From: Tubulanus polymorphus
Taxonomy: Eukaryota; Nemertea; Palaeonemertea; Tubulaniformes; Tubulanidae
DNA length: 64,000 nucleotides
Direction: 5' to 3'
Assembly (NCBI RefSeq): GCF_964204645.1
Contig: NC_134033.1
Span: 14,014,155-14,078,154, forward strand
Of the stretch, positions 1 through 11,726 are shown in pieces; the first letter of the stretch is position 1; the number at the start of each line of letters is the position of its first letter. Under the pieces are notes generated by a model. The model did no database searches. It had not been told where the DNA came from and saw only the letters and a list, made by a program, of their open reading frames with translations. Made by a program: the position numbers and the translations under genes.

Positions 1-108
1 TGTCAAATTCATCCCACACAAATATGGAACTGGTTTTGTTAACAAATTCATGGAGACCACAGTGACTCGTATCAGGGCTGTAGATACTTTAAAAACGATA
101 ATCTGTTA

Positions 109-260
109 AGGGAGCATCTCAAAATTTCTATCGTTCCGTCAATTAGAATAACTGTCTAATTGGTTTTAACCATGATGAATCCACAGGAGGCCTTAACCCC
201 CCACCCCCTTCCGCGAGTTATTCTAATTGAAGTAACTATCGAAATTTTGAGATGCTCCCT
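109..260. mobile_element. Short inverted-repeat element (MITE-like)
   Basis: Two arms of about 45 bp face each other. The left arm begins AGGGAGCATCTCAAAATTTC and the right arm ends with its complement GAAATTTTGAGATGCTCCCT. The similarity continues through a TCAATTAGAATAACT block, with a few mismatches, leaving a loop of about 55 bp. It has no coding capacity and lies in an intron of CFAP300. I could not define a clean target duplication, so the transposon superfamily is unknown. Confidence 0.7.
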
Positions 261-390
261 AATCCTGTGTCTGTGATATAGTCAAAGATGCAGGACTGAC
301 AGATTAACTTTTTTCCAGTACTGTACAACTCTAATACGAGCCCATGTGAGGAAGACTAAAACCAATATTTGCTTCTTTATGCTTTTGTAG

Positions 391-3300
391 GATTGAAAGC
401 GGATAAAGTGCTCGTGACTCCGGTTGAATGTACGATTACGTCGATGGATTTCTTCGATCGTCTTGTTCCGGATGTCGTTAGAGAAAGTGGACATATTAGA
501 AAATGTTTAGACGAAGTGATTGATAGTTTTACCGTGTCAGATGAACTCAGAAAGGTAGGTGTCCTTAACGTGAACCCCGTGACATCCCTCATTGAATATT
601 CAATATTCAACATAGACATTCAATACTCGATCACCATTCTTCAATTTTTGATCGTCCACACTTCCCATGTGTTCCGAATTTCATCAGAGATATTTTTAAT
701 CGAAAATTAACTACAAACACCAGACATTAGATATTTTATCTGCACACTTTCAGAAACAGCACTTCACATGAGATATAAGCATTGATGTTACATAATTTTA
801 GATGTTGCTGTCCGATGAATCGGATCATTACGATCTGTTCTCCGATGAAGATCGCGGTCAGTTTGTGTTTTTATTGTTTAAACACTTGTGTCTCGGTGGA
901 GAGGTTTGTCAGTACGAGGACGATGTAACGCCTTACCTCGATACGGCAAAATCATTGTACAAAGATCTGATCAGGTTTGTACTATCTGTGATTCCAGGGC
1001 CAACGGTTTCGCAAACCAGAATCATGAAGAATATCACATTTTCAATGATTTCAATGACTTCAACTCATGTGAGCATTGTACAAAACCCTCAAATGTTTAG
1101 AGTTATTGCCCTTTTCTAAAGCAACTCTTTTTACCATCTTATTATATGCAATCTTATAAAACTTGACAGGACTTAAAGATAAAGACGGGGATAAGTTTTA
1201 GTTGAAAATGCTATGGAATGCATCTATCGAATCCATTGAATGCCTAGGCCTCGCAATACGCCTTTTCAGTGTTCAAAAATGCCCTCAAAATGTGTCACAA
1301 GACCTTCACAATTAATCCTTGGAACTGCCCCTGCAACCATTCATAGAAATTATGGTTGGTTATGGTAACTAATGATGATGATTCAGTATAGTTATGATGT
1401 TGCTGATGACAACCTTTTCGCCCCTATCGAGATTAGAGTTTGAGAAGCTGAAGTCTGGTATCTCATTTATCTATCCCATGTAACCGATAATCTATAAATA
1501 ATCTCTGGTTTTATTTGACAGCGTTGTTAAAGATGGTGACTCCAAAAAACTGCGGGTCATCTCTCACGTCTACAAATTCACTGCTTACGTAAGTCTTTTT
1601 TTCGAAAAACATTTCCATTTATTGATTTGTTTGTATAAACTGTTGTTAATATTCAGCACAGTGAATCGGGTAACAAAAAAATACCAATTTTCTATGTATC
1701 AATTGTTCATTATATGAAAATGAATAAATATCAAATATTTACGGTATTCAACTATAAACAACGTATGTGTTACTGTAATTAAAGGGTTAATAAAGACCCT
1801 TTAAGGATGCATCACCGGTTCTCAAGCTCGGGGTTTAGGGCTAGTGCTAGTAAAATCTTCCAGCAGTGAATTCAAGGATAAGACTACTACGTACTAGTAC
1901 TGTACATGTAGTAGCAAAAAATGAGCAGTTTGTGTGTCATGTAGCTTCTGATTATAAAAGTAGATGGCGCATGAGTATACATTCATTTATGAGTTAATCT
2001 GGATTTTTGGTTAATCTTCAATTAACCACTTCCACATGAACTCCGGAAATACGGGAACTTTTCATTCAGTAACGAAAGGCAATTTTTTTCAGGGCAGTAC
2101 CTAGCCGGGAAAGTGCCAGTTTTGCTAGTATTATTGTTGTTATATTCAACAAAATATCGGGATTCCTCTGCCCCCCCCGAAAATTAATTCAAATGCTAAG
2201 TAACGGCCCTTTTTGTCCCTTTACCGTAAAAAACTTGAGCATTGAATCTTTAGCGTAAACAAAACTAAACATATATGTTTAATGAAATTGATATTTTGCC
2301 GTCTGATGTCGACTGTTATACCGGAAGTTCGTCCTCAGTTTTATCGATCGATTCCGCGAAGAACGATTCCGGGGAAATTTGAACGGCCATATCACGTGAC
2401 GTCCTTAACGGTCGAGGCGGGTAGCTAACAGTCCGCTGCGCGTTCGGCGGCGGTCGTCTGGGACCGGCGTCGCTCGCGTGGCGCCGCCTATCTTTCGCGT
2501 CGGTAGCTGCGTAGCCGGCGTTCTCGCCGCCGATTCGACGCGCGACGTCACCGCTGTTCACGCGACGTTTTTTACCCATATTCGAGCCCGCCGCCGACGC
2601 GATGGTGGCGCCACCGCGCGGTCGCCTCGACGACGGCGATTTTTGTTGCTGCAATAGAATTTGAGCGTTGTCGGATTCGCGCGATCGGGAGCGAGAGTTC
2701 CGTAGTTCGTTTCTCGACGTATCGCTGACCGGCGTGTCGCCTGTCGACGCGTGTTTTCGCTTCACTTCGAAGAACCTCTCACTGTCCGCGCCTGTCAACT
2801 GATCGCACGATTGCGTCGACGATATTTTTCGATCGCTCGTCATAGTTTCTAACTGAGTCTCGGCGGCGGCGGCGGTGTGGTGGTTAATTCGTTGTTGTTC
2901 TTTCGAGATTTTTCGCTTGTGATTCTGATCGGGGCACTTCAGCCCTTCGGCGTCCTGTCGTTTGACGATTTCGGTTTTGATCACGCGACGTTTCATGTCT
3001 AGAAAGAAGATGGCGCCGCCTCCGGCGAGATGCAGAAACGCGCAGACGAACCCGATGAGCGATGTTATACTGATGTAATGAATGAAATGCGATTTAGAAT
3101 GAGCGGACACGTCGTTAAAACACATTTCTAACTGATCACGCGTGGTCGCATTAGAACTATACGGTCTGTGAGTCTGGTCGTGATGGTCGTCGCGCACAAA
3201 TTTGAAATTAGCTTCGGTTGGCGTTGATTTCGTCAGGTTACACAAGATGGCGTGCGTGTAGTTGATTTTGTGACACTTGCGAAAACTCGCCTCCAATTCG

Positions 3301-6300
3301 GACCAACACGAGTGCATCAGCGCGTCTGGTCGCTGAAAAGCGGCCTCCCGGTCGCACAGGTCGGTCAGAATCACTCTGGTCGGGATGAACGCTCTGAACA
3401 GGCCGCTGCCGGTCAGGAACGGACTGGAACGTTGATACACTACCATCGCTATTCCGCTGACCGTAATGACGAACAGGAGTATCGCCAGCATCCTCGGACT
3501 GGCGCACGCCAGCGCGCAGAACATCGACAACATGACGGCGCAACCGAAGAACGCCGGCGTCGCCATACTCGAGCACGGGTCACCGCCGCGATAACACGGC
3601 GTATAGTGCAGGTGCTGGCGACATCTGTCGACAAGTTTAACGCTCAAAGCCGTCTGCGCCACGGCGATCACGAGCAGCAACGCTCCGACGCCCGCGATCA
3701 GCGATCGATTGATCAACACGCGTCGACGTAGACTCTTCCAGGGGATTTTCTGGCGCAAGTGTCTGTGATCGAGGCTAGCCCGTCGTAGGACGAGCTTCGT
3801 CGTATTATTACAGTCCATCGCGTGTCGCCCCCTAGTGACAGCGCGTTATGTTAAACCACGAATTTCGTCTGTTGACCTGAATGATAAAAAATATGTAGCG
3901 TAGAACGCTTTAAATTATTTCTTATATAACTCGTAAAATTATGCTTCAAGGAATTATGGAAAAGTGTAATTTCAGGGGTCTTTTCCGCCATCTTCCTTAA
4001 TAACTAGGTCATGATGAGATATAGGTCAGTGGACCAAGTCAACCGGTTGGGAATGAGTATTTTTATCAGGCTGTAAGTCGAGTAAATGGCTGCTCGTGAA
4101 AACGGAAATCATGTATTTAACGATCGTTACTTCATTGATAGCAGGTTATCCGAGTGAAGATGTATTGTAGACTTTCATGTCGTTATCTCGTACTCCGGAT
4201 CAAACCGGTTGTTTATACGCTTCACTCCTTCCTGCTGCCGAGGGAGGATAAACTACCACGCACCGTTTCCCCTTCCCCTCTTCCTTCGCCGGAACGAATT
4301 CCGAAGATTCCTTCGCAATTAATTCGGTGATAGAATAGAAAACAACCTGTTGCAGAGTGTTGGGCGGACGGAGTCTAGCGAGCAGGTGATCTGGGTTTAG
4401 GGATAGGGACTTTTTTAAGCCTGGTTTTCGCTAGCTGTTTCCTGCTGCTGCGGCAAAACGCTGAAAGCAGGAAAATGCGGTCGAATGAAAAACTATTGTA
4501 AAATCGCTCGACAGGAAATCGCTGGCTGGAACCTGCGGGTACGTGAAAACACGAGCCGCTGTCATAACAGGAAACAGTCTCCCCCGGCAGGGATTCGAAC
4601 CGATGGGCTCGCTAGACTCGTTACGAAACCCTGCCACCCTAGCCCATTATTAGCCAATCAGAAATCGTTTTAGTCCGGGTATTCCAGTTAGTATCCGTGA
4701 AATTTATCTCAGCGATTATACAACGGACAATCTGATTGGTGCCGCTAGTTTTCTGGCGGCAAACCTGCGCGTGGTACCTGCGCACCCGGCGTGATGTGTC
4801 TGGGATGCCATCAGGTTCGAATCCCTCGCGAGGTAGGATGAGCAGGAAGAGGCTAGCTGGAAACCGCGGACGCTCGTGAGACAAATGCTCTAGGGTCTTT
4901 CTGAGTCGCGGGAGAGGGGCAAGTTGGAACGTGTTTGGCGCGGGAGCGCGATGTTATCACGATATTAGCCCCACTCCCGGGGACAGCGTTTGGCGAAGAT
5001 ATCTCTGCGGTAAACGAGTACTATGCCACACGAGCTCCTCCCGGCCATGATATCGGTTATTGTGCTATTAGTCATCAGGTTACGCGAATTCAATCTCTTC
5101 GCATAGATAAAGTTCAAATAAAAGTTATACACTTAGGACTAAATCTTAGATCGGTCCTTATAGGCGAAGTTGAAAGGCAACTCGGAAGTCTAACGTTCGC
5201 ATTTCATACGAGAGGAAATTATGTCTAAACATATGTAGCGAGCATTAGATAAACGAGATTGTGAAATCTGTACAGCTATTAAGATAAACTTTGAAACGTG
5301 CTGAAACAGAGAGGGCGAGAGAGAGAGAGAGCTATCAGAAAATTCCTGCCACTCACTCGCTTCCTTTCTCTCTGATCTCGGTGGAATTATGCGGCGATGA
5401 TATAGCTAGCAGCGTTCACTGAAATCTCCCCCTTACCCTCCCCCGGTACGCGCAGTTAATTACGCGACTAAGACTTGACTAGAATTAATCAGATACATCA
5501 ACGTTGAATGACGAATAATGCAGACCCTAATCACCCCCCCCCACCCCCCTCTAATACCACTCTCTCTCTCTCTCTTGTATGGATGATAATGGGTTCGGTG
5601 TCGGTTAAATAGAAATGACACGCGTCTTATAACGTGATCTACTGCGTCAGCAGAATAGTAATGATAACGATAAATGCTGCGATCATCGGTTTATATTTGC
5701 TCTGAATACGCGTCATACACCTCGTCATCCTCCGGGTAAACATCGTGTTTTTTGCTAAAAACCGGGGATCTAAATACAGCTTCTCCATCCGCATCGCCCC
5801 CCCCTCCCTATAACGCCCTTTTTCATCCCTTACTCTGAGTCTCCCTTCATTGCTCTAAATATCCTGCGCCATACTGTACATACCTCTCTCCATTCTCACT
5901 TCCTAATTTCTCTTCATCCTATTTAGCCTCCCTTCTCACCCCCCCCTTTTGTCGCTCTCCCCATCCCTCCTCCCCTCACTCGCTATCCGCCTTTCTCCAC
6001 GTCTTGTCGCTTTTACACAGGGACTCGACACGGGTCCAGTGACCAGCCCCGATATCTCCGTAAAGCTTAACAAGAGATCAACTGGGGTTGGCCATTGGTG
6101 CTGGTTATTTACTATTTATATCAATTGTCTACCGCAGTCCCTCCCATTTCCCTCCTCTGAACTATACCACTTCGGATGTCGCCCGTTTACTAATTTACCG
6201 TGTTTATTGTCGTCGCCGGTTTGTCATCATCCTGCTGTCACTATCGGCCTGTTCTTCGCGCACGAGCACTTCATTCAGATCGTCTGCTCACTAACTGCCG

Positions 6301-9300
6301 TATAATCTATCCATCTATCTTGATAAAATATGATCAGCTGTTGCTCGTTCAAAAACAATGAAATAATTATGCAGATTCCATATAGCGAATTAATGCCGCG
6401 TATATGATTTTATTCATACTCACAACTTGCGGCGCATGCAGCGAAATATGACTTCGAAATGCGCTTAGAGACACTGGACAGTCTTATGCTCCAGCCTTAT
6501 ACTCCGTTTGTACTATCAATAGATTACATTTCACTCGAGACGAAGAGTGAAATGAAAGGTTTTCCAAAATCGTGATATTCTCAAAATTCATGCGTCCGGC
6601 GTCGACTGACGATCTGCTCATCGACTCTGCGCTTGGTTACCTGTTGAACGTCTTGTCAAAAACAACCGCTAGTCATTGCCAAGGGTTACGCGCTCGTCCT
6701 GTGCGACAGTTTCAGGTGAACTTTCGTACAAATACTGTTTACATTTCCTTCGGCAAACGAAAAAAATAGATCATCATCTGCCATTCTTTCCAGCATATCG
6801 ATTGAACCAAAAATATGTATGCGTTTATTTGCAGAACGAAGCTTTTACGCCGATTGCCCTTTCGTAACCAATATTTGTCCATCTATTTTCATGACAGCTG
6901 GGAACGAAAATAGAACGGCCTTTGTCCAAAAACTAACACACAGGCCCGATAATTCTGCTCTTCTCTAGAATTATAGTATAAACGCGAATTTCGAACCCGT
7001 CGGAGGTTTTCAATCTTGCAACAACCCAACTTTCAATCAAATCTGGCTGATGTCGCGATACTGTTTTGCGGGTAGAAAAATATGGTGGTGGTTAGTGATG
7101 AATTTCTGATTAAATGTCGTCATAATATTAAAAAAAGCGATGGCGATGAAACGATGACGCTAGGACCGGTGTAGGTGTTCGGGAAAGTGGAGGGTGAGAG
7201 GGTGGAGAGGGTGTGTTGTTATAGGTATTAGATATGAATCTGTATGGGTTTGAAACCGACGGTGTGTTGCGGGATGTTATAGAATCGTTGTGGAAAGAAA
7301 TGGAGGTATCATGAAATGAAACCTTGCTGTAGAAATTATCTCGTCAAGAAATATTCCGAAGTTTGAATGAACTTTTGCATGTTATGAGGGTAGTTAGGGC
7401 TATGGAGCCGTGAATGGCCGTGGTGATGAGTTATGCGTTATGGGAGACGATATTAGGTGTATTTTGGGGTAGGTGGGTTGATATTGGGGGGTGTATTTGG
7501 GGTAGGTGGGTTGATATTGGGTGCTGCATTTGGGGTGGGTGGGTTGATATTGGATTGCAGCATTGCATTTGTTTATGGTAACAAATCAGATATTGTTGTT
7601 TGCGAGGTATTTCAATAGTAAACTATCCCACGCTACCAGCAACAGTTGTTACAAACTATAACGAGGCAGTTATATGTGCACCATTATACGAGGTACAACT
7701 GGTGTTTTCCTAGTAATATTTGATTATAAAACCTATCCCATAGGCAGGATTGTTCTGCCTTCACGATAGTTTAATGATAAGTCTTCTGACTTAAAAGTGA
7801 CTAAGTTGAGTATGCAACATTACGAAGTACAACTGGTGTTTTCCTAGTAATATTTTATCATAAAACCTATACCACAGCCTTCAAGTCTTCAGAATTAAAA
7901 GTGACTAGACCAGTAATTGGTTCTGGGCGAACTACCCCCTTTTTATAGGTTGCGTAGGACACGGATTCCTGCTGATAGAATAGGTTTTGGGCGTTAGTGA
8001 CTAAACCAGAGCTATGGGTCATCCTTGGCGAGTTCCCCTCACAGTTTACGGGAGTTGGCGACCAGAACAGATACGTTGGTTTTTCATGAAATAATGATAA
8101 TCGATTTGCATAATACAGTTGAACCTCGTTTAATACGATTCTGCTCAAGACGAAACCCTGTTTATTACAATGATTTTCAGCATGTCCCAGCTGACATATT
8201 TACATCGATTAAGCTTAATACGAAATCCGTTAATGCGACAATTTCACTTTTGCCCACAAGATTCGTATTAACGAGGTTCGACTGTTCTACGAAATAACCA
8301 TTGCGCTACATGCATTAAAAGGCTACAGTGGTTGTTGAATTTCCACTGGAATTCAGAGGGCTAAAATAGAGTCGAATTCTCGGTGAAATTCCCACCGAAG
8401 GTGCGCCGGATAATACAAATTATATTCGGCTCGGCAAAAACGTCTTTCACCGTCTTCAAAAACAGTTGTCTAACAAAAAAGTTAAATACCGGATAACGGT
8501 GTTTTCAATTAATTGCGAACCGGAGATCGGGTTTTTCTGAAACTCTCCGCGAGTACCGCGCATCGCTGCGGCTAAATACCGTTACAAAAAAACTCAACCA
8601 CGTGTTGTTTATTTGTTTACTGTTCATTCATTGATGTTATGTTTTCTCGTACAAAACCGACACCGACGAGTTGTAAAGAGCTCGTGTTTTTACAACCCTG
8701 TCTCGGGTACACGGTCGACATGCGAAAAAAGTACATTCGCGTGCCAACGATGTTAGTTATTGCTTCGTGGATTTTTTCACAATGAGTCTTAAGGGATTGG
8801 GGGTATTTTTTCGACGGGACCAGTCCATTCGGTCTGGTGTGTGGAGAACGTGATAAAAGAGAATTACTAGGTCTCAGGTCAGAGCAACCAGCGCAATAAC
8901 CTAATGAATATGTTGATCACATTATCCGTGATAAGACAATAAGATCCCACAACGTAGAATGAATGGCTAAAACGTTTTTGTTTTAAATACAGAAATATTT
9001 CTGGTGGTTTCTACCCTCATTCTTCAGTCTGAAATGACACGCCAAATAGATAAACAGTACAAAGATATGAAATGAGATACAATGGAGATTTTAGAATGAA
9101 GAAGGGTGGCAGAAACCACCCGAAATATTTCTATATTTCAAATTAACGTTTTAGTCTTTCTGTCGGATTTTACACCTACAATAACCTAAAGTCCACGTTT
9201 TCCAGCGAAGTGGGTCATGGCGAGCTGTCACTCTATTGAAAAGTTTTTCGGGGCTGTAAGCTCTCAACGACCCCTCCTTTTGAGGACGTAGATACCAAAA

Positions 9301-11648
9301 AGGGCTTCATTGCCATAAGTCCAGTTACAAACAAATCTTCTCACCAAAATATTGCGTTGATCGGATTCGGCAGCTAAAGAGTTATGAACCGTTCTGAAAA
9401 CTCGTCTTACCTCGCAAAATCCACGGCAAGATTTTATGGAATAATGGTGTAATCCTTCAAAAACACGCGAACTGTCATCGGATACTCGAGTTTCCAACAA
9501 GTGCGTTACCGTCAAACCTTCAAATACACTTTTCACCCTCGACCCAGAATGGACGTGTTTATCTGGTGTCCTCGGTAAAGACAATATCAGCACGTGTCGA
9601 TGTATTTGTGATTTGAACTGTCCGTTAAATCACTACTATTTCTTCACTGTTTGTTTCGCGACAATTAAAACCGCCACAATGAGTATTAAAACATCGCGTG
9701 GGGTGTTTACACTAACGCTAACCGTGACCAACACGTCCTTAAAGCCCTCACTTGTCGTTTATTTATGACGCGGCTTGTGACCGCTGGAAGTACCACGAAA
9801 TCTTCGCGTTGGTCGGATTTTTACTTTTACCGATGTTTACATTTGTTGAAGACTCCTTTGTGTCGATGTTGTTAAAAGATTTCCTGATCTGTCATTCTCG
9901 CTTAAGCGATGCGTGAAATTGAAGTGCCTTCGTGGCCAGTATCACAGCAGAAATAGCCTGAAATCATGATTTCGCCAGATTGTCAATTAGGCCGAACAGA
10001 TGAGCTTATAGCGCGGTCTTGGAACCGGTGTCAGAGTTACAGTTATGATCTGAAATGGTCGTAGTACACCGAACTATGGAATGAGCTCCATTTTGGAAGC
10101 GGTTCGTGGGGTTCGCCGAAAACTAGTGTTCCCACGTCGATGGGGGAGGGCAAAGTCGTCATTGGCACAACAGTCGTCTTTGGATTAAAACACACTAGTT
10201 AGTCAGAGCTGCCAACCGTCCTTGACTCCCAGTGTTTTATTCCTATTTTGTCCCGAAAAATACCGTATGATTAGTTTGATGCGTAATGTGAAGGATGTTA
10301 TTACGGTCTTGCCAATTGAATATTTTCTTTCATATTCCGATGACATGTCACCGAAAAAATTCACCATGTTACTGACAGCACTTAGCAGAGATTGGCAGCC
10401 CTGGTTATAGTTTCAACATTGAGATGGGACACCTCCCTGATTCCAAAATACGGCGGAAAGAGCCCCCTAAAACCACCTGTTACGAGCTAAATTCTTCCGT
10501 TACGATACCCGTTTAGGAAAAGAAATATTCAGAATAGCCATCGTTACTTACTCGAAACGCAAGATTCTTGAATCCTTATTCAATTAATCCACGCATGACT
10601 GCATTGAATTCAGCAGGTTTATAATGAAGTATATACTCCGCGGTATTCTCTATGTATCCGTGATGAGGTTTTAGACGCTGTTGCTTGTGAAAACATCTCC
10701 AGGCTGTTCATCTCCAGCCGGCGCGGTATAAAACGTTTTGCTTCGTTGCTGCTTCGCGTACCATTCTCTCCTCTCTCCCCTCTCCCCGGTCGTCGCTTAG
10801 CAACTGCCATCCCTCAGTCTCCTCGCGGTTATAATATCGTGTCGGAAATTATTAGTAACCGCATTTTTTTTTGGAGAAAAAAACATCTGATCAACCGCTG
10901 AAGATGATTAACATTAGTTAATATTAGAAGCAGGCGTAATATTAATTACGTAGTTGTGTATATATTCACGTCTGGACGTAGCTCAACAGTCGTGGTTTTA
11001 ATTCGAATTGAGCCCAGACTCAACTGTGGAGCTAGGTTCAGAGGAATATTGAACCCACAACTTGTGGAACTGTTTTCACCTACCTACAACTGTGGAACCA
11101 TCAACCTACAGCGCTGTGGACAGCCGGGTCCACTTCACTCAAACTGTGGAACTGGGTCCATCCCTCCTTAGCTGTCGAACTGGTTCCATCTCTTTACAGC
11201 TGTCAAACTGGGTCCACACCTCCTTACAGCTATGGAGCTGGGTCCACCTCCCTAACACTGTCGAACTGGGTCCACCCCTCCTTACAACTGTGGAATCGGG
11301 GTCCACCTCCTTACAGCTGTGGAGCTCTGTCCACCTTCCTTTATACAGCTGTGGAACTAGATCCTGAACTATAAGACGTCACTGTGGATTGCTGGTATGG
11401 CAGTGTCGTGTATATAGTTATGTAGGTTGATGATGAACCCTGGATATTAGATGTATACATTATTGATGTTTGTCCTCCTATTAATATCATGTGATATTAT
11501 CATATCCAATGTATTCATTAATGTCGTACTCGAAACCGTTGATATTTTTGAATTGTGTAAAGATCGTGTCTGATTTAAGTTTCGACATTTCGGCACCTGA
11601 TTTTTACATCCCCGATCGGGCGGGATCACCACACCACCTGCCGGGAAC

Positions 11649-11726
<78 letters not shown>

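Noticed and set aside
9264-9593. 109-codon minus-strand frame
   Set aside because: No recognised motif, no hydrophobic or repeated pattern and no supporting splice or promoter signal; likely chance.
10222-10410. 62-codon frame as a small gene
   Set aside because: It lies wholly between the inverted ends of the 10204-10403 MITE and has no recognised motif.
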